Assembly (NCBI GenBank): GCA_045639185.1
Contig: JAZUCO010000185.1
Coordinates: 1 to 10,769, forward strand
Length of the DNA: 10,769 nucleotides
Direction: 5' to 3'
Origin: UBA1081 sp045639185
GTDB lineage: Bacteria > Bacillota > Clostridia > Oscillospirales > Acutalibacteraceae
Position numbers and translations under genes: made by a program. The notes below the pieces were generated by a model. That model ran no database searches, was not told the origin of the DNA, and was given only the letters and a program-made list of their open reading frames with translations. Positions 1 to 6,217 of the stretch are shown piece by piece. Numbering within the stretch: position 1 is the first letter of the stretch; each line of letters opens with the position of its first letter.

Positions 1-272
1 GACAGAGGAAAGTTTTCACTGAGTTTATCTTCAAGTATTTCATTACATACAGTTTCAATAAGCTGTGACTTTTCAGCTGATATTCTGCCTGATTTTCCGT
101 TGACAACAGCACAGGCTTTTTTAAGCGATGCAAATGCAGAGATAATTTCATCAGGCATTTTAACATCGCCGATTCTGAAATTTTCAAAACTGCGCTGAGT
201 CTGTGCACCCCATAATTTGTCTGCAGGCACTCTGACTTCGCCCATTGTGTCTTTTTCAATTCTGAATTCCAT
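1..272 (-). CDS. fumC: Class II fumarate hydratase, N-terminal part
   Basis: Reading the minus strand from an ATG at 272 gives 90 codons that run off the left edge of the window. The N-terminus (MEFRIEKDTMGEVRVPADKL, then WGAQTQRSFENFRIG) is the conserved opening of class II fumarases, which reversibly hydrate fumarate to L-malate in the cytoplasm as iron-independent homotetramers. The WGAQTQRS segment fits fumarase better than the related aspartate ammonia-lyase, which usually has a YGIQT-type sequence there. A GAGG ribosome binding site at 281-284 lies 8 bases before the start and a near-consensus promoter lies further upstream, so the gene probably begins its own transcript. The catalytic C-terminal regions are outside the window, so an intact gene cannot be confirmed. 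Confidence 0.93.
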   Translation of the reverse strand, partial: MEFRIEKDTMGEVRVPADKLWGAQTQRSFENFRIGDVKMPDEIISAFASLKKACAVVNGKSGRISAEKSQLIETVCNEILEDKLSENFPL

Positions 273-298
273 AATATACACCTCGGATTATATACGGT

Positions 299-327
299 AT
301 TATAAACTATTACAAGAATGTATGCAA
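299..327 (-). promoter_or_regulatory. Vegetative (sigma-A type) promoter of fumC
   Basis: On the minus strand there is a TTGCAT -35 hexamer (322-327), a 17-base spacer and a perfect TATAAT -10 hexamer (299-304). It lies 27 bases upstream of the fumC start and ends about 10 bases from the U-tract of the preceding terminator, so fumC is most likely transcribed on its own. Assignment is by consensus match and position only. Confidence 0.75.
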
Positions 328-336
328 GTAAAATAG

Positions 337-364
337 AAAAAAATCCCTGCGGAAAACCGCAGGG
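337..364 (-). terminator. Intrinsic terminator of the SGNH hydrolase pair
   Basis: A perfect 8-bp GC-rich stem (345-352 pairing with 357-364) with an AAAA loop is followed, reading the minus strand, by a run of seven U (337-343). It begins 18 bases after the stop codon of the downstream hydrolase gene. This is a textbook Rho-independent terminator for minus-strand transcription. On the plus strand the hairpin lacks a comparable U-run. Confidence 0.92.
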
Positions 365-381
365 AAAATATTATTTACAGA

Positions 382-1704
382 TTATTTTACTGCGTCGTAA
401 AGCGCAACTGCAACCTGATTTTTTGTTACTGTATCGAAAGCTGTACGTGTGCTGAACAACTGGCCGATTTCATAAATGAAAGTAACAAAGTTCATTATGC
501 CCTTATCTTTTTCAAGCATAAATGCTGCGAGTTTAAGTTCAAACTGAGAAACACCGTCAATGAGACCGATTGCAGGAACAGAAGAACCGAGAGCTTTTAC
601 AACTACTGAATATTCATCCTTAGTGATCTTAGCATCACCGTTGAATCTCTTGTTTTCTGACGCTGTCATATAGCCGTTAACATACATATATTCAACAGCT
701 TTGTATTCTGCATCAGTAATCTTTACATCTGCAAGGTCAAATCTTGCATCGGGAAGTGCTGCAAGAATTTTATCTGCAATAGATCTGTGACCTGCAACTG
801 TGGGATGACAAATTTCAACAACAGTACCGTAAGTATCAACAAAGATATAACCGTACTTTTCCTGGAAATCAAGCATATGCTTGTTGCCGTAATCAATAAT
901 AGCATCTTCAACAATCTTTGACATAGCATCAGGCTCTGCTACAACATCAGGAGCGCCTTCTTCTGTCTTGAGGTATGTGGGGAACATACCGATAGCTGCT
1001 ACTGTTACATCAGGATTGTTTGTGTAAATGTAGTTCATAATCCAATCCCAGTTTGTTCTGAGGTTAGAGAATGCATATTCGATAGCTTCGGGAAGAGCTG
1101 CTGCAATATCATCAAGAGCATTGAGATAATCTGCAAGATCAACAATTTTGCCGATTATATCATCTTCAAATGATGCATTTTGAAGGAAATCTCTGAGTGC
1201 TGTTTTGTATTCTTCGGGAAGCTGGTTTTCAAGCTCTACATCAGCGAGAGTCCAACCAAGATATGCACCCCAGTCATTACCGCCGATACCGATGATAATA
1301 AGATCTGACTCTGCAATCCCCTGACGCATTTCAGGAGATTTTGCAAGAATTTCATCTTTAGGTGTACGGGGAACCTGAGTAAAAAGATAGGGATCGCCTT
1401 CGGGATTGTAAGTATCATCAAGCATACAACGAAGCTCGATTGTTCTGAAACCGGGACAAGCCATGGGGAGGAATTCTGCACCGAGATCATCAGCAACATA
1501 TGCTGCATAAGAATCGTCAACGCGTGTAAATTCGCTCATTTCATCACCGTAATCTGTGAAACCGCTGGCTTCACTGTCACCGAGAAGCATAACTTTTTTG
1601 TATTCATAATACTGTTTTTCGCCTTCAGCCGCAAAACACACAAATGTACCTGATAAAAGCACTAAAGTGAGAAGTACAGCTATTACTCTTTTGATTGCTT
1701 TCAT
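382..1704 (-). CDS. Secreted SGNH/GDSL-type hydrolase with SLH-like C-terminus (copy 1)
   Basis: This 440-residue protein has a basic, hydrophobic signal peptide (about residues 1-26, ending near FAA) and no convincing lipobox, so it is probably released by signal peptidase I. Residues 36-315 look like an SGNH/GDSL esterase or lipase: LLGDS with nucleophile Ser44, a block II-like CPGFRT at 84-89, GGNDWG with Asn143, and a block V-like HPTVAGH with His300. Family members de-esterify lipids or acetylated polysaccharides; the substrate cannot be told here. The usual Asp three residues before the catalytic His is Glu297. Residues about 329-375 (AVEYMYVNGYMT, FNGDAKITKDEY) and 423-439 (VTKNQVAVALYDAV) resemble degenerate S-layer homology repeats and may bind the wall. 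A CCTCC complement (1714-1718) is the ribosome binding site, 9 bases before ATG. It follows its paralog 83 bases downstream and is probably co-transcribed with it. Confidence 0.8.
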   Translation of the reverse strand: MKAIKRVIAVLLTLVLLSGTFVCFAAEGEKQYYEYKKVMLLGDSEASGFTDYGDEMSEFTRVDDSYAAYVADDLGAEFLPMACPGFRTIELRCMLDDTYNPEGDPYLFTQVPRTPKDEILAKSPEMRQGIAESDLIIIGIGGNDWGAYLGWTLADVELENQLPEEYKTALRDFLQNASFEDDIIGKIVDLADYLNALDDIAAALPEAIEYAFSNLRTNWDWIMNYIYTNNPDVTVAAIGMFPTYLKTEEGAPDVVAEPDAMSKIVEDAIIDYGNKHMLDFQEKYGYIFVDTYGTVVEICHPTVAGHRSIADKILAALPDARFDLADVKITDAEYKAVEYMYVNGYMTASENKRFNGDAKITKDEYSVVVKALGSSVPAIGLIDGVSQFELKLAAFMLEKDKGIMNFVTFIYEIGQLFSTRTAFDTVTKNQVAVALYDAVK

Positions 1705-1752
1705 AGTTTTCTGCCTCCAAGTAAATGATTTTGGATATTAATCAATAGGTAA

Positions 1753-1779
1753 ACACCCATATGTAAAACATACGGGTGT
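1753..1779 (-). terminator. Imperfect intergenic hairpin between the two hydrolase genes
   Basis: A 12-bp stem with one mismatch (1753-1764 with 1768-1779) and a 3-base loop lies 8 bases after the stop codon of the upstream hydrolase. On the minus strand it is followed by only UUU and then ACC, so it is at best a leaky terminator. It could instead be an mRNA 3'-end stabiliser or processing site that sets different expression for the two paralogs. Confidence 0.5.
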
Positions 1780-1787
1780 ATGAAAAA

Positions 1788-3116
1788 TTACTTAACTGCT
1801 TCGTAAAGTGCAACTGCAACCTGATTTTTTGTTACAGTATCAAAAGCTGTACGTGTGCTGAACAGCTGACCGATATCATAAATGAATGTAACAAAATTCA
1901 TTATGCCCTTATCCTTTGTAAGCATAAATGATGCAAGTTTAAGTTCAAACTGAGAAACACCGCCAATGAGACCGATTGTGGGAACAGAAGATCCAAGAGC
2001 TTTTACAGCTGCTGAATATTCTTCTTTAGTAATCTTAGCGTCACCATTGAATGTCTTGTCTGCAGAACCTGTCATATAGCCGTTTACATACATATATTCA
2101 ACGGCTTTGTATTCAGCGTCTGAAACCTTAACGTCTGTAAGATCGAATCTTGCATCGGGAAGAGCTTCAAGGATTCTGTCAGCAATATGTCTGTGACCTG
2201 CAGCTGTGGGATGAGATGTTTCAACGATTGTACCTGTTGTATCAACATAGATATAACCGTACTTTTCCTGATTTTCAATCATGGGCTTGTTACCAAAGTC
2301 GATAATTGCCTGTTCAACAAGAACTGCAAGTTCGTCAGGCTCTGCAACATTGTCGGGTTCGCCTTCGGGAGTTGAAAGAGTTGTATTGAACATACCTACT
2401 GCAACAAGAGTTACATCGGGATTAAGAGCATAGATATCTTCAACGATGATGGGCCAGTTTGCATGAAGGTTTGCAAAAGCATATTCAATAGCTGCGGGCA
2501 TTATTTCAAGGAATTCATCTACAGCATTGAATGTCTGCGCAAGCTCAACAATAGTCTTGATCATATTGTCTTCTACAATATTTGCCTGAGCAAGATATTC
2601 TCTGAGAGCTGCTTCAAATTCTGCGGGGAGGGGATGTTCATCAAGGAAGTCTTCCATAACCCAGCCGAGGTATGCGCCCCAGTCATTACCGCCGATAGCG
2701 ATAGTGATAAGGTCAGCTTCTGCAATAGCATTGCGGAATTCTTCTTTTTTAGCTAAGATTTCTTCTGCTGAATGATGAGGAACAGCTTCGAAAAGATAGG
2801 GGTCGTTTGAAACATAATCATCTTCAAGCATTGTACGCATTTCGATTGTTCTGAAACCGGGACATGCCATGGGATAGTAAGTTTCAATACCGAGATCCTT
2901 TGCAAGATATGCTGCATAAGAATCTTCACAATAAGTAAACTCAGTCATTATGTACTCATAATCTCTGAAACCGCTTGCAAGGCTGTCACCGAGAAGCACG
3001 GAAGTCTTGTAATCAGCGTACTGTTTTTCACCTTCAGCTGCTGCAAAACACACGAAAGAACTTGAAATAAGTACGAGTGTAAGCAAAACTGCTATGGTTC
3101 TTTTTAATGTTTTCAT
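1788..3116 (-). CDS. Secreted SGNH/GDSL-type hydrolase with SLH-like C-terminus (copy 2)
   Basis: This is a 442-residue paralog of the adjacent downstream gene with the same plan: signal peptide about 1-27 (MKTLKRTIAV followed by a hydrophobic run ending FAAA), an SGNH domain about 38-318, and a C-terminal SLH-like region about 330-442. Expected catalytic positions are LLGDS with Ser45, CPGFRT at 85-90, GGNDWG with Asn144 and SHPTAAGH with His302. Glu299 again stands where the catalytic Asp normally is. The frame is open to an ATG at 3167, but the ATG at 3116 is preferred: it has a GGAGG site 7 bases upstream and yields a proper signal peptide matching the paralog. The substrate is unknown; an extracellular esterase acting on wall or plant polysaccharide is inferred from the family and signal peptide. 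It is likely the first gene of a two-gene unit. Confidence 0.8.
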   Translation of the reverse strand: MKTLKRTIAVLLTLVLISSSFVCFAAAEGEKQYADYKTSVLLGDSLASGFRDYEYIMTEFTYCEDSYAAYLAKDLGIETYYPMACPGFRTIEMRTMLEDDYVSNDPYLFEAVPHHSAEEILAKKEEFRNAIAEADLITIAIGGNDWGAYLGWVMEDFLDEHPLPAEFEAALREYLAQANIVEDNMIKTIVELAQTFNAVDEFLEIMPAAIEYAFANLHANWPIIVEDIYALNPDVTLVAVGMFNTTLSTPEGEPDNVAEPDELAVLVEQAIIDFGNKPMIENQEKYGYIYVDTTGTIVETSHPTAAGHRHIADRILEALPDARFDLTDVKVSDAEYKAVEYMYVNGYMTGSADKTFNGDAKITKEEYSAAVKALGSSVPTIGLIGGVSQFELKLASFMLTKDKGIMNFVTFIYDIGQLFSTRTAFDTVTKNQVAVALYEAVK

Positions 3117-3123
3117 ATTTTTA

Positions 3124-3128
3124 CCTCC
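3124..3128 (-). promoter_or_regulatory. Ribosome binding site deciding the start of hydrolase copy 2
   Basis: CCTCC on the plus strand (GGAGG in the mRNA) lies 7 bases before the ATG at 3116. It rules against the in-frame ATG at 3167, which would place this site inside the coding sequence and add 17 residues in front of the signal peptide. Confidence 0.8.
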
Positions 3129-3157
3129 GATAAAAATGAAAAATTTAATACATATAT

Positions 3158-3186
3158 ACAATAACATACTATATTAAAAATATCAA
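3158..3186 (-). promoter_or_regulatory. Candidate promoter of the SGNH hydrolase pair
   Basis: On the minus strand a TTGATA -35 (3181-3186) and a TATTGT -10 (3158-3163) are separated by 17 bases, about 40 bases upstream of the hydrolase start in a very AT-rich stretch. The -35 matches 5 of 6 and the -10 only 4 of 6. Other AT-rich hexamers nearby could serve instead. Confidence 0.4.
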
Positions 3187-3308
3187 GAGAAAAATTAACA
3201 AAATATGGACAAATTGTTTATAAATTCGAAATATATAAAACAATAACTATTGATAGCTGAAATTTCATATCATCCTAATATGCTCATATAAATTACTGAG
3301 GTGATTAT

Positions 3309-3479
3309 ATGAAAATTTTAGCTGTGAAATTAAAGTCAGTTATAATTACAATGACTGTTATACTTTTAGTTGTTTTCGGGATTTTTATGACTGCGCATAC
3401 GCTGTCTGATGCAGTTTCGGGTGAGGCGAGGATGATACCGATTTACAATGTTGATACGCCTGAAAACATGGGATGTTGA
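3309..3479 (+). pseudogene. Truncated membrane-anchored protein resembling the N-terminus of a PdaB-type polysaccharide deacetylase
   Basis: This is the only plus-strand reading frame with credible translation signals. GAGGTGAT at 3298-3305 matches the anti-Shine-Dalgarno sequence almost fully, with GAGG 7 bases before the ATG. The 56-residue product has a basic start, one membrane segment (about residues 11-30) and then an outer-face sequence ending IPIYNVDTPEN. That ending resembles the segment just before the NodB catalytic domain in PdaB-type deacetylases of sporulating Clostridia, where a ValAla-Leu/Ile-Ser/Thr-Phe-Asp motif would follow. Instead there are Met-Gly-Cys and a TGA stop, and no recognisable deacetylase sequence appears in any frame in the 60 bases before the next terminator. 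I infer a gene whose catalytic part was lost by deletion. The resemblance is short and from memory; an intact one-pass small membrane protein remains possible. Confidence 0.5.
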
Positions 3480-3530
3480 ACCACAGGCTACGATTGGAAC
3501 CGGCTGTATATAACACATTCTGACACATAA

Positions 3531-3562
3531 AAGCAAAAACCGACGGATTAACCGTCGGTTTT
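3531..3562 (-). terminator. Terminator of the hydrogenase/adhE operon
   Basis: A perfect 11-bp stem (3536-3546 with 3552-3562) with a 5-base ATTAA loop is followed on the minus strand by a U-rich tail (UUUUUGCUUUU, partly in the stem). It lies about 45 bases beyond the hydA2 stop codon. On the plus strand the hairpin ends in UUUU, so it may act in both directions and also close the short plus-strand gene. Confidence 0.88.
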
Positions 3563-3607
3563 CGCATAGATTGGAAAGATAAAGTATAAAATGAGGAGGA
3601 TTCTTAT

Positions 3608-5032
3608 TTATTTCAGAACAGAAACAGCATCACTTATTGTTTTTTCGAGTGCTTCTTTTCCGTAAACATCGACTTGCGCCTTGTTCTTTTCACCGTGTGT
3701 CAGACAACCGGCACCGCCGATACAACCGCCTGTACAAGCCATACCTTCAATGAAGTTTGCATCAAGTACATTCTTACTCTTTTTAAGAAGTGCTACTTTA
3801 CAAGCTTCAATACCGTCACAAACAGCCGGTTTTACCTTAAATTCAATCTCCTGTTCGGTAAGTGCCTGAACAACCGCATCTGAAAGACCGCCTGAACGTG
3901 CAAATATTCTGCCGAAGTATGATGCATTATCAAGAACATCTTCAGAAAGGGTTGTTATATCTATATCCTTACTGTCATAAAGTGCCTGAAGCTCTTCAAA
4001 TGTAAGAACTGCATCAACATAGGGTTTTACGGTTTCAAGCTGTGCTTCTGCCTTCTTGGCTGTGCAAGGTCCGATAAATACAACCTTTGCACCCTCGCTT
4101 GTTTCTTTGATATATTTTGCAAGTGCCGCCATAGGTGAAAGGTTATGCGAAACATAAGGAAGAAGTGCGGGGAATGCTGATTTGATATACTGTACAAATG
4201 CAGGACAGCATGAGCTTGTAAGGAATTCCTTTTCAGAAAGTTCCTTTGCTTCACTCATCGCAACCATATCGGCACCGAGAGCCGCTTCAACAACAGTAAA
4301 GAAACCGAGTTCTTTAAGTCCCGTTATTACCTGACCGAGTTTTGCATAGGTAAACTGGCTTGAAATTGAGGGAGCAACAACTGCATAAACCTTATATTTT
4401 TTGTTATTCTGACTTTTCTTGATAAGGTCAACAACATTAAGAATATATGATTTATCACTGATAGCCCCGAAAGGACACTGATATACACATGCTCCGCACT
4501 GGATACACTTATTGTTATCTATTGCAGCTGCATTATCATCATTGATTGAAATTGCCTTTACCTTGCATGCAATCTGACAGGGACGCTTGCGGTTTACAAT
4601 TGCAGAGAAAGGACAGACCTTTGCACACGCACCGCATTCAACACACTTTGACTTGTCTATGTGAGCAACATGGTTATGGTCAAATGAAATTGCTCCGCGT
4701 TTGCAAGCATTCTTACATCTGTGAGCAAGACAGCCTCGGCAGGAATCGGAAACTTCATACCCTGCAGCAGGACATTCATCACATGCGATGTCGATAACTT
4801 CAATTACATTGGGGTTTTCTTTGTCACCGCCCATTGCCAGTTTTACTCTTTCACCGAGAATAGCACGTTCTTTATAAACACAGCAACGCATTGTTGATGT
4901 TTTTCCGGGAACAATCTTCTGAGGAATATCAATAATATTCTGCAGAAGTGTATCGTTCCATGCTTCACGTGCTACTTCGCACAGAACTCTGTATTTAAGA
5001 TACTGAACCTTTGTATCGAATATTAAATCCAT
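3608..5032 (-). CDS. hydA2: Ferredoxin-type [FeFe]-hydrogenase, HydA2-like
   Basis: The 474-residue product is a cytoplasmic [FeFe]-hydrogenase expected to make H2 from protons with reduced ferredoxin. Residues 84-190 carry iron-sulfur motifs: Cys 84/87, Cys 98/101/106/110, a ferredoxin set 130/133/136/140 ending CP, Cys 152/156, and a second set 176/179/182/186 ending CP. The H-cluster domain (about 213-474) has all three signatures: L1 TSSCCP with Cys275 (proton relay position) and Cys276 (cluster ligand), L2 GPCTAKKAEA with Cys323, and L3 MACTGGCIGG with Cys433 and Cys437. No NADH-binding or NuoE-like domain is fused, so it is not the large subunit of a bifurcating HydABC enzyme. The extended L1 motif recalls group B hydrogenases. 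It is the last gene of the operon, 12 bases after the phosphatase gene, with an AAGGAG site overlapping that gene's stop. The symbol follows R. albus usage. Confidence 0.92.
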   Translation of the reverse strand: MDLIFDTKVQYLKYRVLCEVAREAWNDTLLQNIIDIPQKIVPGKTSTMRCCVYKERAILGERVKLAMGGDKENPNVIEVIDIACDECPAAGYEVSDSCRGCLAHRCKNACKRGAISFDHNHVAHIDKSKCVECGACAKVCPFSAIVNRKRPCQIACKVKAISINDDNAAAIDNNKCIQCGACVYQCPFGAISDKSYILNVVDLIKKSQNNKKYKVYAVVAPSISSQFTYAKLGQVITGLKELGFFTVVEAALGADMVAMSEAKELSEKEFLTSSCCPAFVQYIKSAFPALLPYVSHNLSPMAALAKYIKETSEGAKVVFIGPCTAKKAEAQLETVKPYVDAVLTFEELQALYDSKDIDITTLSEDVLDNASYFGRIFARSGGLSDAVVQALTEQEIEFKVKPAVCDGIEACKVALLKKSKNVLDANFIEGMACTGGCIGGAGCLTHGEKNKAQVDVYGKEALEKTISDAVSVLK

Positions 5033-5044
5033 TTTGTCATCTCC

Positions 5045-6217
5045 TTAGAAATAACTTACTTTAATCCTTTTACCCATTTTTCTCAGAGACTTTGAAAGCT
5101 CTTCAACAAGGTTCATTTTAATGTTGAAATTAATGGGCAGGTCGGGATTCTGATGAGCAGGATTGATTGCACGACCGACATAGAAATTAATATCGGTTGC
5201 TTCTTCAAACAACAGACGGCAGATAAGAGATGCACCGTCTTTTCTGAAGCTCCAATGCTCATAAAATTTATTTTCGCCGAGGTAGTCCTCTGCATACTCA
5301 ACGACCTTGTTGACTGTGATAACACCTTCCGTTACAAGGTCAACCCCTTCAAGCTCTGCAATAGGAGGAACATCACTCTGCTCGAAATTAAGTGTAGGCT
5401 TGAGAGGTTTTCTGAGGAATTTTGCGGCGATTGAAGAGGTTGTACCACCGCAGATGATGTGTTTACCTTCTTTTGAGAAGAAAAGGGACATCATTCTGTC
5501 TGCATCATCACGGTTTGAAGGAGGCCCGAAAAGCATATTCATCGGTTCTCTCTTTCTGATTCTGACGATGCAGGCAGTTGCATCATCACCGGGCTTATGA
5601 CCGTAAAGCTTGTCACATTCATCAACAAGCATTGTTGAAAGTGTTTTTGCTGTGTATCCGGCAGGAATGAGTGTTTCGATAAAATCGATTATATCTTCTC
5701 TCTTCCAGCCGAAATTATAGGAAATACCGATTCCTGCATGAGGACAAGCGACACTCATAGCAACAAATACGTCATTTTCCTGCAAATTGATAACAGATTT
5801 GAATATCTTTTTTCCGCCGATGTTCATTTCTGTCTTGGGATAATCCCAATTCTTTTCATCACGGATAATAATCGCATGAGGATTATCGTACTGAATAAGC
5901 TCAGCAGTCTGATTGTTTTTAAGATGTATGATTGTGAATGTTGAATAAGCAACTCCTCTTACAGAGCAAACAGGCAGAGTTGCCGCAATTGTTTCAACAC
6001 ATTCTTCAAGCGACAATCCTTCAGCGAGCATTGTTGATATAATTTTTGATGTAAGGGTCGAAAGAATACTTGCTTTTACACCGCTTCCGAGTCCGTCCGA
6101 CAACACAATAACTGTTGAATCGTCACTAGGCTCAACTATATCAACATGGTCTCCGCAAAGCTCTTCACCGTGATGATTTATACTTTTATATCCGATATCA
6201 GCACATAAATCATTCAT
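5045..6217 (-). CDS. SpoIIE/PP2C-type serine/threonine phosphatase of the hydrogen-sensor operon
   Basis: The 390-residue protein has an N-terminal PP2C/SpoIIE phosphatase domain (about 1-222) and an unassigned C-terminal domain (about 225-390, opening LFGPPSNRDDADRM and CGGTTSSIAAK). Visible PP2C landmarks are the first metal-binding motif LSDGLGSG (Asp41, Gly42) and the terminal PGDDATACIVRI (Asp211/Asp212). The central motif, normally SDG, reads SVACPHAG at 155-162, so the Asp expected at 156 is Val; Mn/Mg binding may be altered. Such enzymes remove phosphate from Ser/Thr of regulatory proteins; the substrate is unknown. The gene overlaps the end of hydS by 8 bases, which implies translational coupling, and precedes hydA2. 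With the kinase upstream in the operon it may form an opposing pair relaying the HydS signal (inference). An AAGGAG site lies within hydS about 10 bases before ATG. Confidence 0.85.
   Translation of the reverse strand: MNDLCADIGYKSINHHGEELCGDHVDIVEPSDDSTVIVLSDGLGSGVKASILSTLTSKIISTMLAEGLSLEECVETIAATLPVCSVRGVAYSTFTIIHLKNNQTAELIQYDNPHAIIIRDEKNWDYPKTEMNIGGKKIFKSVINLQENDVFVAMSVACPHAGIGISYNFGWKREDIIDFIETLIPAGYTAKTLSTMLVDECDKLYGHKPGDDATACIVRIRKREPMNMLFGPPSNRDDADRMMSLFFSKEGKHIICGGTTSSIAAKFLRKPLKPTLNFEQSDVPPIAELEGVDLVTEGVITVNKVVEYAEDYLGENKFYEHWSFRKDGASLICRLLFEEATDINFYVGRAINPAHQNPDLPINFNIKMNLVEELSKSLRKMGKRIKVSYF

Larger units (their letters stand above)
382..3116 (-). repeat. Tandem gene duplication (two SGNH hydrolase copies)
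   Basis: The genes at 382-1704 and 1788-3116 are direct tandem paralogs offset by about 1407 bases. DNA similarity is strongest over the 3' ends (for example around 395-470 against 1802-1877), where only scattered, mostly synonymous differences appear. It is lower in the middle of the catalytic domain. The pattern fits duplication followed by divergence of the catalytic part while the C-terminal domain stayed constant, or gene conversion at the 3' ends. Confidence 0.85.

Noticed and set aside
2187..2756. Plus-strand open frames opposite the SGNH hydrolase gene
   Set aside because: They are antisense shadows of a well-supported minus-strand gene, with Cys/Phe-rich compositions and no ribosome binding sites or family motifs.
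3117..3167. Upstream in-frame ATG at 3167 extending SGNH hydrolase copy 2 by 17 residues
   Set aside because: It would put extra hydrophobic residues before a complete signal peptide and bury a good GGAGG site inside the gene. The ATG at 3116 matches the paralog's start.
3248..3277. Sporulation sigma-G/F-like promoter (CATCCTA at 3271-3277) before the deacetylase fragment
   Set aside because: The -10-like heptamer is suggestive for a PdaB-type gene, but no matching -35 sits at the right spacing in this AT-rich stretch.
3477..3479. TGA at 3477 as a selenocysteine codon or recoding site extending the short plus-strand gene
   Set aside because: The 16 codons after it match no deacetylase motif, the next stop follows at about 3528, and I see no selenocysteine insertion structure beyond the ordinary terminator hairpin.
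3385..3567. Minus-strand 60-codon frame across the intergenic region and terminator
   Set aside because: It runs through the operon terminator hairpin, is antisense to the plus-strand fragment, and shows no ribosome binding site or recognisable motif.
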